Made by a program: the position numbers and the translations under genes. Below, one piece after another: positions 38,114-50,190 of a stretch of 64,000 bases of DNA (position 1 is the stretch's first letter; every line of letters begins with the position of its first letter). The notes under the pieces are model-generated. The model did not search any database. It saw only the letters and a list, made by a program, of their open reading frames with translations, and was not told the DNA's origin. This DNA comes from Amycolatopsis arida (GTDB lineage: Bacteria > Actinomycetota > Actinomycetes > Mycobacteriales > Pseudonocardiaceae): positions 731,160 to 795,159 of the forward strand of contig NZ_FOWW01000002.1 of NCBI RefSeq assembly GCF_900115565.1. Reading direction: 5' to 3'.

Positions 38114-38883
38114 GTGCCGTCGTTGCGGGCGAGGTGCAGCCACTGGTCGACCCACTCCTGGAGCACCGTGTCGCCCCGGGGCAGCAGGTAGGCCTTCTCG
38201 GAGAACGTGAACGGCTCGTCCGGGTGCACGGCGCAGAGCTCCGGAAGCCGCTTGGCCTGCCAGCGCGCCTCGACGGCGTCAGTGATCATCAGGTCGGCTC
38301 GGCCCGCGATGATCTCGGCGAAGATGGTGTTGTTGTCCGGGTGCCGGACGATGGTCGCCCGCTCGAGGTGCGTGCCGACGAACTGCTCGTTCGTCCCGCC
38401 AGGGTTGACGATCACCCGGACGCCGGGCTGGTCGATCTGCTCCAGGGTGGCGAGCCGGTCGGCGTTTTCGCAGCGGGTGATCGGCGTCTTGCCGTCGCGC
38501 AGGTACGGCTCGCTGTAGAACGCGCGCGTCGCGCGGTGCAGGGTCACCGAGATCCCGCCCACCGACAGGTCGCAGCGCCGGCCGAGGTCGTCGAGCAGGG
38601 TGCCCCACGTGGTCTGGACCAGGGTGAGCCGCACGCCGAGCCGGGTCGCCAGGTCACCGGCCATGTCGATGTCGATGCCGCTCCACTCGCCGGTCGCCGG
38701 GTCGCGATAGGTGAACGGGCGGTAGTCGCCCGTGCTGCAGACCCGCACCTCGCCGCGGTGGAGGATCCGGTCCAGCCGGCTGCCACCGATCCCCTGCTCA
38801 CCGGCGGGCGCGGCGGCGCTCGCGGTCCCCACCCCGAGCGCCGCCAGCAACACCAGCCCGATGGCCGCGATCCTCGCCCTCAT
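38080..38883 (-). CDS. Secreted PheC-like cyclohexadienyl dehydratase / SBP_bac_3 protein
   Basis: A 267-aa exported protein (signal peptide about residues 1-24, cleavage near ASAAAP) with the type 3 solute-binding fold. It keeps stretches I recognise from Pseudomonas PheC, the periplasmic enzyme that dehydrates prephenate or arogenate: RLDRIL, TGDYRPFTYRD, YLRDGKTPITRCE, LEQIDQPGVRVIVNPGGTNE, HPDNNTIF, MITDAVEARWQ, PELCAVHPDEPF. That agreement favours an enzyme or enzyme-derived protein over a simple amino-acid receptor. No transporter genes are adjacent. An amino-acid-binding role is the alternative. Confidence 0.72.
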   Translation of the reverse strand: MRARIAAIGLVLLAALGVGTASAAAPAGEQGIGGSRLDRILHRGEVRVCSTGDYRPFTYRDPATGEWSGIDIDMAGDLATRLGVRLTLVQTTWGTLLDDLGRRCDLSVGGISVTLHRATRAFYSEPYLRDGKTPITRCENADRLATLEQIDQPGVRVIVNPGGTNEQFVGTHLERATIVRHPDNNTIFAEIIAGRADLMITDAVEARWQAKRLPELCAVHPDEPFTFSEKAYLLPRGDTVLQEWVDQWLHLARNDGTYDRFARPWLG

Positions 38884-38928
38884 CGCCCGCCGACCTCCGT
38901 TCCACAGGGGACACGCCGTGCCGGGACT

Positions 38929-39740
38929 CTAGGTCGGCCGGCGGGCCGGCGAAAGGGCTGATCCCTCGACGACCCGGTCGCGCCACGTCGACTCGTAGGC
39001 ATCGACCAGCCAGGTGTTGGCCCGATCGAGGTCGGGCCGCTCGGGCAGCGGCGACGTGTCGACAAGTCGCTCCAACCGGCGCTCCAGTCGCCGGCCGCGT
39101 CGAGCGCCTCGGTCTTCGGGATCCGGCCCTGCCGCAGGTCACGCAGCCAACCCAGCCACGGCTCCGGCACCGGCAGGGTGAGCCGGCCGGTCTCCAGCAG
39201 CTCGACCCCCTGCACGCCGAGCCGCACCATGTGCATCGCGAACTTGGTGTCGAACCCGTGCGCCTCGACCAGCTCCGGCCGGTTCACCCGCCGGCCGCGC
39301 AACCCGAGCATCCGCTCGCGCTGTGCGCGGAGGTACCCGAGGAACCGCCGGCCGGCCTGCCGGGACACGATCCTCTCCGATCGCGCGCGGAGCTCACGGC
39401 CAATTTCGGTGATCGCGACGATCTCGCCGTCCGGCACGAACAGTGGCAGCAGCACGGTCGGGTTCCCGGTGAGCGCCAACCGCATCCACTTGCGCAGCGA
39501 GTAGACCACCAGATCCAGGTCGCCAGGGCCGGACCGAACACCGTCCGGCTGCGTCCGGTGGATGTACTGCTCGAACCGCCTCAGTCCGATCACGTACTCG
39601 GGCGGCTCGACGCACAGGCCCATCTCGTCACGGTCGTCCTGGCCGCGCACGGCCGTGCCGTGCAGGCCGGACCCGACCTGGCAACGCAGGATCGTGCCCT
39701 GCTCGGCGATGGCCGCGAACTCGGGGCTGCTGTGCTTCAT
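38929..39740 (-). pseudogene. RlaP-like nucleotidyltransferase with a frameshift
   Basis: DNA polymerase beta superfamily nucleotidyltransferase resembling RlaP of RNA-repair loci. The N-terminus has VGSGLHGTAVRGQDDRDEMG (GS motif and acidic pair), and DLDLVVYSLRKWMRLALTGNP follows. Around 39086 the frame breaks: the reading IPKTEALDAAGDW continues as unrelated sequence to a stop at 38880. In the neighbouring frame the expected end LERRLERLVDTSPLPERPD, then DRANTWLVDAYESTWRDRV, runs to TAG at 38929. Adding one C in GACTGG would restore a gene of about 270 codons. Decay or sequencing error. Confidence 0.7.
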
Positions 39741-39927
39741 CCGCTCTGTCTATCCGAGCCGGACTCCGCTCCGCAGCCGGTCTTCCGCCCGGCCGGCAAG
39801 CCAAGGCCATGAGGGCCGTCTTCATCGTCGACCGGCACCCGGCTGACGGCGACGAGCACGGCTGCCCACCGAGCATCGGTATCGTCCACACCGCAACACC
39901 GCCGGCACCCGTGGCAGCGGCGCCCAT

Positions 39928-40021
39928 GGCACCACCGAACACACCGACCCGCCCTGCGGCACCAACGGGCACTCCGAACCCGCCCTGCGGCACCACCGAA
40001 CACACCGACCCGCCCTGCGGC
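39928..40021. repeat. Tandem ~31-nt repeat (family D)
   Basis: A 33-nt sequence occurs twice exactly, at 39928-39960 and 39989-40021. It begins GGCACCACCGAACACACCG and ends CCCGCCCTGCGGC. Between the copies is a diverged unit, ACCAACGGGCACTCCGAACC plus CGCCCTGCGG. A partial relative of the unit lies in the gap at 13450-13467. Three units with unequal spacers and no cas genes do not make a CRISPR array. Confidence 0.65.
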
Positions 40022-40342
40022 GCGAACGGAGCCGTGGGAGCCCAAAGTTGTCCACACTTTCGCCACGGCCCCTGACACGCCCCCACCCCCGGTAGACTGG
40101 AACAGGGGCCGGCCCCCGGGATCGGGTGGGGTAACTACAGAGCTGGCAACGACTTTCGTTTGGCGGTCTTCCTTCTGGCCAGCGCACGGTCAGCCGGAGC
40201 CACGCGCTCGGGTGGCCACCGGGCTCGGCGAAGCCGGGGCGGGTGCCGTCCGGCCAGCTGAGCGCGGACCCCCGGTCGGCAGTGGTGCGACATCACCGTG
40301 GCGAAACGGCGCGGCGAAGCAAGAACGTCCGCGCCGTGGGGC

Positions 40343-40372
40343 GGGGTGCCGCGCCGGCTGGCGCGGCACCCC
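40343..40372 (-). terminator. Hairpin after the M14 peptidase gene
   Basis: Perfect 13-bp stem GGGGTGCCGCGCC / GGCGCGGCACCCC with a 4-nt GGCT loop, beginning 7 nt after the peptidase stop on the minus strand. Confidence 0.8.
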
Positions 40373-40379
40373 GGTCCGC

Positions 40380-42053
40380 TCAGCGGCGGCGCCACTTCCG
40401 GTGGCACTCCGACAGGTCGACCGTCGCGCGCTCGCCGCGAGCGACCATGACCCGCACCTCCTGCAGGACCTTGCCGTTCGGCCGCGCGCACCGCAACGTC
40501 CACGACTCCGCGATGAGGTGCCCCGTGCGGTCCGGCCGCAGCGACGGGTTGACATCCCAGGTGAACGCGCCCGACGCGGTCATCGACGAGGTCAGCACGT
40601 TCGGGAACGGAAGCCGCGGGCCGGTGGTGCCGTCCGGCCGCAGCACCGGCGCCGTGTACTGGGTGAACGACTTCTCCACGGTCAGCCGCGCTCCCTTCGG
40701 CGCGGTGCCGGTGAGCACGGCGTGGTGCTCCCGGTTGGCCGCCACCTCGTACTGGACCAGCAGCGCCTCCCGCACCCCGCCGTCGGCGTTCTCCGCCGAC
40801 CCGATGCCGAGGTACTGGTCGATCACGCCCTGCTGGTACGGAATGTGGAAGTTGTTCCCGCCCAGCTCGAACTCGAAGCTGAACGCGCCGGTGGTGAAGT
40901 ACGCCCACTCACTGGTGCTGCCGCTGGTGTCGTACAGCTGGTAGGACGGGATGCTGCGGTACCCGGTCGCCTTGCCCAGTGCCTCACCGATCGCCGCGTA
41001 CACCGGCTCGTCGACGGTCGGCGGCGTGGTCGACTGCTGCGGCGGGCGCAGCACCAGGCTGCCGTAGTTGTGCACGCTCTGCAGCGAGGTGACCTGCCGC
41101 GACGACACCAGCTCCACCACGTTGCGCACCTCGGGCTCGGAGAACGGCGCCGCGCCCCGGTAGGTCTGGCTGTTCGGGTTGGTGCTGGCGCCCACCCCGC
41201 CCCAGTTGACGCCGTAGTTGCGGTTGAGGTCCACCCCGACCTGCGCGTTGTCCGGGTCCGCGCACTGGGCCGGAGTCGCCCCGGCACCGTCACGCACGCG
41301 GCAGTTCTTCCGCTTGTACTCGTGGATATAGCTGCGCGAGATGTCGTAACCGTCCACATTGATCACCGGAACGACGATGATCCGCGCCTGCCGCAGCAAC
41401 CCGGTGATCCGCGGGTCCACACCCTCGTTGCGCACCAGGTCGATGGCGAACTCCATCGTCACCTCGGCGGTCGGCCACTCGCGCGCGTGGTGCGTGCCGA
41501 CCAGGAGGAACACCGGGCGGCCGTCGGAGGCGGCGACGTCGTGCGCGATCTCCACGCCCGACACGGTCTTGCCCAGCAACGACTTGTGCGGCAGCGTGAT
41601 CGGCCGCACCAGGTCGGGCCGCTCGGCGACCAGTCCGGCCAGCTCGGTGCCGTAGTCGGCGTAGGTGCGGTAGGTGTTGCGCCCGCTGGGCAGCGGCGAG
41701 GGGGCCATGGTCCTGGCCCGGGCCTCGTCCTCGGCGAGCACCCGCTGGGTGTGCGCCACCAGGTCGGGGATCACCACCTGGTAGGTGAAGCCCGCCTCGC
41801 GCAACCGCCGCAGGTCGTCCGCGCCGTGCGCGAACACCTCGATCGAGCCCGGCTGCCGGTGCTCGCTCACGTCGGCGCCGGTGGCGACCAACCGGTTCAC
41901 GTCCGCCGTCGTCGGCGTGTCCACCCGGACCAGCGAGACGACGTCGGGTGCCGGCTGCTGCGCCGTGGCACCCGGAACCCCGGAGAGCCCGCCGACCGTC
42001 AGCAGCGCCGCCAGCCCGAACGCCACGCCGACTCTTCGTACCCGAGACCGCAT
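40380..42053 (-). CDS. Secreted M14 zinc carboxypeptidase
   Basis: A 557-aa exported metallopeptidase. The signal peptide is at about residues 1-31 (MRSRVRRVGVAFGLAALLTVG). A propeptide-like region precedes the M14 domain, which starts near YRTYADYGTELAGL. The zinc ligands are HHAREW (His, Glu) and the His of HNYGSLVLRP. The substrate-binding NRNYG motif is present and the catalytic Glu lies in FSFEFELGG. A C-terminal extension of about 120 residues may be a beta domain. The start at MRSRVRR has GGGAGG upstream. Likely a carboxypeptidase acting outside the cell. Confidence 0.92.
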   Translation of the reverse strand: MRSRVRRVGVAFGLAALLTVGGLSGVPGATAQQPAPDVVSLVRVDTPTTADVNRLVATGADVSEHRQPGSIEVFAHGADDLRRLREAGFTYQVVIPDLVAHTQRVLAEDEARARTMAPSPLPSGRNTYRTYADYGTELAGLVAERPDLVRPITLPHKSLLGKTVSGVEIAHDVAASDGRPVFLLVGTHHAREWPTAEVTMEFAIDLVRNEGVDPRITGLLRQARIIVVPVINVDGYDISRSYIHEYKRKNCRVRDGAGATPAQCADPDNAQVGVDLNRNYGVNWGGVGASTNPNSQTYRGAAPFSEPEVRNVVELVSSRQVTSLQSVHNYGSLVLRPPQQSTTPPTVDEPVYAAIGEALGKATGYRSIPSYQLYDTSGSTSEWAYFTTGAFSFEFELGGNNFHIPYQQGVIDQYLGIGSAENADGGVREALLVQYEVAANREHHAVLTGTAPKGARLTVEKSFTQYTAPVLRPDGTTGPRLPFPNVLTSSMTASGAFTWDVNPSLRPDRTGHLIAESWTLRCARPNGKVLQEVRVMVARGERATVDLSECHRKWRRR

Positions 42054-42307
42054 GTTCCTCCTCCCACCAGACTCCACCGGTCAGGGGAAACCTAGAACCT
42101 TTCGTTAGCGTCGCGAAAGGTCCATTCGGAGCCTTCCTCGGTGGGGTGACGGGAGGCGAACCGACCGGGTGACGAGGAGACCTGTCCAGCGGGCGCGACC
42201 ACCGGGGCCGTCGCGCGATGCGGAACGCGCTCTCGGGGTCGCCGGATCCGGGGCGAGTCCGGGTTCTCCCCGAGGTGCCGGCGGCACGGGCGGTCGAGCA
42301 TGGAGTC

Positions 42308-42535
42308 ATGACTGAGACAGCGGAAACCACGGGGACAACGACAACCAGGAAGCTGCGCCGCAGCCCGACCGACAGGATGATCGCCGGGGTGTGCGGCGGC
42401 TGGGCCCGGATGCTCGGTGTCGACGCGGCGATCCTGCGCATCCTGCTCGTCGCGGCGACGATCTTCGGGGTCGGCACGCCGGTGCTGGTCTACGCCGTGT
42501 GCTGGATCCTGATGCCGGAGGACGACGCAACCTGA
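42308..42535 (+). CDS. PspC domain membrane protein
   Basis: A 75-aa protein: a Thr-rich N-terminus, then the PspC domain KLRRSPTDRMIAGVCGGWARMLG, then a single hydrophobic segment (ILRILLVAATIFGVGTPVLVYAVCWILMP) that can span the membrane. PspC-domain proteins serve envelope-stress sensing or regulation. No psp operon partner is nearby. Confidence 0.88.
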   Translation: MTETAETTGTTTTRKLRRSPTDRMIAGVCGGWARMLGVDAAILRILLVAATIFGVGTPVLVYAVCWILMPEDDAT

Positions 42536-42540
42536 CCCCA

Positions 42541-42628
42541 GCCGACGCTGCGGGCCAACACACGGACGCGACCGGCCAACACGGCGACGGAAACGGCGAA
42601 CACGGCGACGGGAACGGCCAACACGGGA
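42541..42628. repeat. Degenerate intergenic repeat (family B)
   Basis: Between the PspC stop and the groEL terminator lie four to five units of GGCCAACACGGCGACGGGAA type (for example GGCGAACACGGCGACGGGAA). The same family, mostly inverted, fills the gap at 53484-53665. There is no coding evidence. Confidence 0.5.
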
Positions 42629-42629
42629 A

Positions 42630-42661
42630 GGGGCCCGGGTCGCTGGTGCGGCCCGGGCCCC
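42630..42661 (-). terminator. Hairpin after groEL
   Basis: Perfect 10-bp stem GGGGCCCGGG / CCCGGGCCCC with a 12-nt loop, 22 nt beyond the groEL stop on the minus strand. Confidence 0.75.
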
Positions 42662-42683
42662 TGTCGCGTGCGGGACTACTGGA

Positions 42684-46174
<3,491 letters not shown>

Positions 46175-46201
46175 GCAGCGCAGCCTAACGTCCGCCCATC
46201 A

Positions 46202-46243
46202 CCCCGCCCACCGCACCTGACGGCGTCGGCGCGGCGGGCGGGG
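46202..46243 (-). terminator. Hairpin after the cold-shock gene
   Basis: CCCCGCCCACCGC / GCGGCGGGCGGGG, 12 of 13 bp paired, 16-nt loop, directly downstream of the cold-shock protein stop on the minus strand. Confidence 0.65.
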
Positions 46244-46251
46244 CGACCCGG

Positions 46252-46458
46252 CTACGAGACCTTGCGGACGTCAGCGGCCTGCGTCCGTCCGTCGCGGCCG
46301 GCCTGGATCTCGAACTCGACGCGGTCGCCCTCGTCGAGGGTGCGGAATCCATCCGCCTGGATGGCCGAGTAATGCACGAACACGTCCGGGCCTTCCGGGG
46401 ACTCGATGAATCCGTAGCCCTTTTCCGAGTTGAACCACTTGACCGTGCCGACTGCCAC
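46252..46458 (-). CDS. Cold-shock domain protein
   Basis: A 68-aa CspA-type nucleic-acid-binding protein. The RNP motifs are [11 protein letters not shown] and [12 protein letters not shown] at 46458 was chosen because AAGGAGG lies 5-6 nt upstream and the fold begins with TVKWFN; an in-frame start at 46482 would add eight residues. It lies between the AIM24 genes and the Ser/Thr kinase gene, in the same direction. Confidence 0.95.
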   Translation of the reverse strand: MAVGTVKWFNSEKGYGFIESPEGPDVFVHYSAIQADGFRTLDEGDRVEFEIQAGRDGRTQAADVRKVS

Positions 46459-46570
46459 GGTGTCCTCCTTGCGAGCAACCAAAAGCGACGACTAGGCCCC
46501 GCCGTCGCGTCAAGCGTCGATCACGCTACCGGAATAACGGCGGCGCACAATGGTCGATTCGGTCGGAAAT

Positions 46571-47164
46571 TCAGCCCGGCCGGCGCCGCGTTTGCATCAA
46601 GATCGTTCCCGGGCCGGCGAAATCCAGCGCGAGGCCCTCGCCGGTGCGGACGGACTGCGGCCCGGACGGGTCGACCGCCCGCAGCCGGCACTGCGCCGTG
46701 TCGGGGTAGGCCAGCAGAAACGCCGGGGTCACCGTGATCACCTCGCCGGCGGCGAGGGTGAGCGCGTCGACCGGTCCCGGCGTGGCGAGCAGCAGCGAGC
46801 CGGTCCCGCTGTGGTGCTCGAGGAAGCCGCTGTCCCCGCCGAAGAGGGCACGCAGCGCGGGCCACGGGTGGTCGGTGCGGACCGTCGCGGGCCGGGCGAG
46901 CACCGCGTCGCGGGCGACGCACCACCCGACCCGGCCGTCCAGCTCCAGCGGGTAGACGTCGCCGGGGTGGCCGGGGGCGAGGTCGAGCCAGCCGCCCTCG
47001 GCGGGCGCGGTGAACACCGCGGGCCCGCCCCTGCGGGCACGGGACTCGGTGATCCCGAAGCTGTTGGCGACCAGCGCGGCCGGGTCCGCCTGCACGGCCT
47101 CGCCGGGAGACAGCACGACGCGGGCCACCCCGAACGCGGGCGTGTGCCGGGTGCGCACCTCCAC
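46571..47164 (-). CDS. AIM24 family protein, copy 2
   Basis: A 197-aa beta-rich protein of the AIM24/TerD-neighbour family. It shares layout with the upstream copy: FGVARVVLSPGEAVQADPAAL, VYPLELDGRVGWCVARDAVLA, FLEHHSGTGSLLLATPG, then GEGLALDFAGPGTILMQTR. GTG start with GGAGG upstream, 14 nt after copy 1, so the pair is an operon. It is more diverged than copy 1. Function unknown. Confidence 0.82.
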   Translation of the reverse strand: MEVRTRHTPAFGVARVVLSPGEAVQADPAALVANSFGITESRARRGGPAVFTAPAEGGWLDLAPGHPGDVYPLELDGRVGWCVARDAVLARPATVRTDHPWPALRALFGGDSGFLEHHSGTGSLLLATPGPVDALTLAAGEVITVTPAFLLAYPDTAQCRLRAVDPSGPQSVRTGEGLALDFAGPGTILMQTRRRPG

Positions 47165-47178
47165 CTCGCGCGACCTCC

Positions 47179-47853
47179 TCAGCGGCTGGGCACCTGGGCG
47201 ACCACCCACGCCGCGAGCGCGGCCGGGTTGCGCGTCTGGATCATCACCTGGCCGGGGCCGGCGAAGTCGAACACCAGCCCCTCGCCGCTGCGCAGCGACT
47301 GGATCACGCCCTGGGCCACCTTCCGGGTCTGGTACTGCACCGTCTCGGCGAACGCCACCACGTGCCCGGTGTCGACGGTGATCACCTCGCCCTGCTGGAG
47401 GGTGACCGTCTCCAGCGCGCCGAAGCAGGACACCACGACCTGGCCCTGCCCGGTGACCCTGCTGAGGAACGCGCCCTCGCCGCCCATCACGCTCTTCATC
47501 CCGCCGAACCGGGTCTCGGTCTGCACGCCGTGCGAGGAGGCGATCCACGAGGACGCCGTGACCATCCAGCCGACCCGCCCGTCCAGCTCGATCACCCGCA
47601 GGTCGCCGGGGAGCTTGTCGGCCACGTCCACCCAGCCGCCCTGCTGCGGCGCGGTGAAGGTGGAGATGGTGAGCGCCTCGCCGGTGAACATCCGGCCGAA
47701 CGCCTTGCCGATGCCGCCGTGCATGCTCGCCTGCACGGCCACCCCGTAGCTGGTCGCCATCATGGCGCCCTTCTCGACCTGGGCCGGCTCGCCGGGAGCG
47801 AGCAGCAGCCGGGCCACCGCGAACGACGGCTGCTGGCGGATCTGGACCTGCAT
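47179..47853 (-). CDS. AIM24 family protein, copy 1
   Basis: A 224-aa AIM24 protein. Characteristic strands are SFAVARLLLAPGEPAQVEKGAMMATS, FTGEALTISTFTAPQQGGWVDVADKLPG, GEGAFLSRVTGQGQVVVSCFG and SGEGLVFDFAGPGQVMIQTR. The family is widespread but its biochemical role is not known; the yeast relative is mitochondrial. ATG start with GAGGGGAG. It is divergent from moeA with a 95-nt gap. Confidence 0.88.
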   Translation of the reverse strand: MQVQIRQQPSFAVARLLLAPGEPAQVEKGAMMATSYGVAVQASMHGGIGKAFGRMFTGEALTISTFTAPQQGGWVDVADKLPGDLRVIELDGRVGWMVTASSWIASSHGVQTETRFGGMKSVMGGEGAFLSRVTGQGQVVVSCFGALETVTLQQGEVITVDTGHVVAFAETVQYQTRKVAQGVIQSLRSGEGLVFDFAGPGQVMIQTRNPAALAAWVVAQVPSR

Positions 47854-47948
47854 GGGCGCTCCCCTCGACCGTGGTGCCGGCGCGGCCCCACCCCGGGCCG
47901 CGCGGGGAGAGTCTTGCACGGCCGCCGACGCGGGGGAGGATGGTCCGC

Positions 47949-49169
47949 GTGATCTCCGTCGAACACCACCGCGCGAAGGTGACCGCGCTGCTCGACCGCC
48001 CGGTGACCCAGGATCGGCCGCTGGCCGACTGCGCCGGGCTCGTCCTGGCCGCGGACGTGCCGGCCGGCGTGGCCCTGCCACCGTTCGACAACTCGGCGAT
48101 GGACGGCTACGCGGTGCGCTCGGTCGACGTGGTCGAGGCCGGCGAGCGGCACCCGGTGCAGCTGCCGGTGGCCGCGGACATCCCGGCCGGCCGCACCGAC
48201 GTGCCCGCGCTGCTGCCCGGCACCGCGCACCGGATCATGACCGGGGCGCCGCTCCCGTCCGGCGCCGACGCCGTGGTGCCGGTCGAACGCACCGACGGAG
48301 GCACCGAGAAGGTGCGGATCTCCGCGCCCGCCGACCCGGGGGCGCACGTGCGGCGGACCGGGGAGGACATCGGGCCCGGCGCCGTGGCGCTGGCCGCCGG
48401 CACGGTGCTCGGCCCCGCGCAGCTCGGCCTCGCCGCGGCGATCGGCCGGGACCGGCTGCCGGTGCGGGTCCCGCCGCGGGTGCTCGTGGTGTCCACCGGC
48501 ACCGAGCTCGTGCTGCCACCCGAGCCGCTGCGGCACGGGCAGATCTACGAGTCGAACAGCGTGATGCTCGTCGCCGCGCTGCGCGGCCTCGGCTGCCGGG
48601 TCGACGTGGTGCGCTGCGTCGCGGACGACGTGCCGGCCTTCCGCGCCGCGGTCGAGCCGAGGCTGGCCGGCGTCGACCTCGTGGTGACCTCCGGCGGGGT
48701 GAGCGCCGGCGCCTACGAGGTGGTGAAGGACGCGCTGACCGGCGCGGGCGTGGAGTTCGCGAAGGTCGGGATGCAGCCGGGCGGGCCGCAGGGCCGCGGG
48801 CGCTGGCACGGCGTGCCGGTGGTGGCGCTGCCCGGCAACCCGGTGGCCGTGCTGGTGTCGTTCGAGGTGTTCCTGCGCCCGGCCCTGCGGACCGCGCTCG
48901 GCCACCCCGACCCGGACCGGGCCAGGGTGCCCGCGCGACTCACCGAGGACCTGACCTCCCCCGCGGGCAAGCGACAGTTCCGCCGCGGCCACTACACGCC
49001 GCCGCGGCCGGGCGACGCCGACGCCAGGGTCGGCCTGGTCGGGCCGCGCGGCGGCCCGGGGTCGCACCTGCTGGCGGCGTTCACCCAGGCCAACTGCCTG
49101 ATCGTGCTGCCGGAGGACACCACGGAGGCCCCCGCGGGGACCGTGGTCGACGTGCTCCTGCTCGGCTGA
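47949..49169 (+). CDS. moeA: Molybdopterin molybdenumtransferase MoeA
   Basis: Inserts molybdenum into adenylated molybdopterin, 406 aa. Motifs are PPFDNSAMDGYAVR, the MTGAPLPSGADAVVP region, VSTGTEL, TSGGVSAGAYE and ALPGNPVAVLVSFEVF, with a C-terminal MoeA domain IV. I chose the GTG at 47949, 9 nt after GGAGG; the ATG at 47940 is too close to that site. It heads a rightward group with psd, pssA and the AAA ATPase, the same order as around moeA2 in mycobacteria. Confidence 0.93.
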   Translation: MISVEHHRAKVTALLDRPVTQDRPLADCAGLVLAADVPAGVALPPFDNSAMDGYAVRSVDVVEAGERHPVQLPVAADIPAGRTDVPALLPGTAHRIMTGAPLPSGADAVVPVERTDGGTEKVRISAPADPGAHVRRTGEDIGPGAVALAAGTVLGPAQLGLAAAIGRDRLPVRVPPRVLVVSTGTELVLPPEPLRHGQIYESNSVMLVAALRGLGCRVDVVRCVADDVPAFRAAVEPRLAGVDLVVTSGGVSAGAYEVVKDALTGAGVEFAKVGMQPGGPQGRGRWHGVPVVALPGNPVAVLVSFEVFLRPALRTALGHPDPDRARVPARLTEDLTSPAGKRQFRRGHYTPPRPGDADARVGLVGPRGGPGSHLLAAFTQANCLIVLPEDTTEAPAGTVVDVLLLG

Positions 49170-49446
49170 GCGGTCAACTCACGGTTTGTAACGGTTTTCC
49201 CACCAGGGGTTATTTGTCCTGCGCAACGGCGCTAACATCGCTCCCTCGAACCCCGCACCGCGGCCGGGCGCATGCGCCGTCGGGGGGTGGATGCGCCCGG
49301 CCGGACCGGGTGCCCCGCGGCCCGCCGCACCCCGACCGGTGGACGCGCCGGACCCGTACTGGCGTAGCGTGGGCGCCACAGCGAGTCGATCGACCTCGGT
49401 CGGCACTCGCCCCGGCGAACCACGACATATGGGACATTCCGACCAG

Positions 49447-50190
49447 ATGAGCGCCGCTCCGCACGCGCCCGGCATCCCGGCCGACCAGGCACAGGCCGGC
49501 AACTCCCTCACCCACGCGCTGCAGCTGGCCCGCGAGGCCGTGCCACCGATGCACCCGGCCGGCCGGCCGTTCGTGCTCGGCGGCGTCGCCGCCACCCTGC
49601 TGCTGCGCCGGATCTCGCCGAGACTGGGCACGCTCGCCGCGCTCGGCACCGCGGCCACCGCGCTGTTCTTCCGCGAGCCGCGCCGCGTCCCGCCACCCCG
49701 GTCCGGGCTGGCGGTGGCCGCCGCCGACGGCACGGTGTCGCTGATCGAGGACGCCGTCCCGCCGGCCGAGCTGGGCCTTCCCGCGATCCCGCTGACCCGG
49801 ATCAGCGTCTTCCTCTCCGTGTTCGACGTGCACGTCCAGCGCGTGCCGGCGACCGGGGTGGTCGAGCGGGTCGCCTACCGGCCCGGCAGGTTCCTCTCCG
49901 CCGACCTGGACAAGGCCAGCGACGACAACGAGCGCAACTCCGTGCTGCTGCGCACCGAGGACGGGCACCAGCTGGTGGTGGTGCAGATCGCCGGGCTGGT
50001 CGCGCGGCGCATCGTCTGCCAGGTCGCCGAGGGCGAGCAGGTGACCGTCGGCGACACCTACGGGTTGATCCGGTTCGGCTCGCGGGTGGACGTCTACCTT
50101 CCCGAGGGCAGCAGGGTGCTGGTCGCCGAGGGGCAGCGGACGATCGGCGGCGAGACGGTGCTCGCCGAGCTGCCCTCCCGGGAGGGCTGA
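49447..50190 (+). CDS. psd: Phosphatidylserine decarboxylase proenzyme
   Basis: Makes phosphatidylethanolamine from phosphatidylserine, about 247 aa. The self-cleavage site is the GS in GLIRFGSRVDVYLP, which yields the pyruvoyl group. Other marks are FFREPRRVPP, ADGTVSLIEDAVPP, FLSVFDVHVQRVP, SDDNERNS and QIAGLVARRIVC. The short form without long extensions matches actinobacterial Psd. An in-frame ATG at 49429 is an alternative start. The next gene, pssA, supplies its substrate, and the two overlap by one base. Confidence 0.93.
   Translation: MSAAPHAPGIPADQAQAGNSLTHALQLAREAVPPMHPAGRPFVLGGVAATLLLRRISPRLGTLAALGTAATALFFREPRRVPPPRSGLAVAAADGTVSLIEDAVPPAELGLPAIPLTRISVFLSVFDVHVQRVPATGVVERVAYRPGRFLSADLDKASDDNERNSVLLRTEDGHQLVVVQIAGLVARRIVCQVAEGEQVTVGDTYGLIRFGSRVDVYLPEGSRVLVAEGQRTIGGETVLAELPSREG

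Larger units (their letters stand above)
39741..40379. other. Gene-free region with tandem repeats and a terminator
   Basis: About 640 nt between two leftward genes. The first 320 nt hold the tandem repeats described at 39928-40021, followed by a GTTGTCCACACTTTCGCC phrase shared with 13477-13503. The rest (40080-40340) is GC-rich with no gene I can support. The strong hairpin at 40343-40372 ends it. Confidence 0.5.

Noticed and set aside
39928..40021. Possible CRISPR array
   Set aside because: Only two exact copies plus one diverged unit, no regular spacers, and no cas genes in the window.
40080..40140. Possible tRNA in GC-rich stem-rich sequence
   Set aside because: No T-loop GTTCRANNC or correctly spaced arms could be found; I saw no tRNA in the window.
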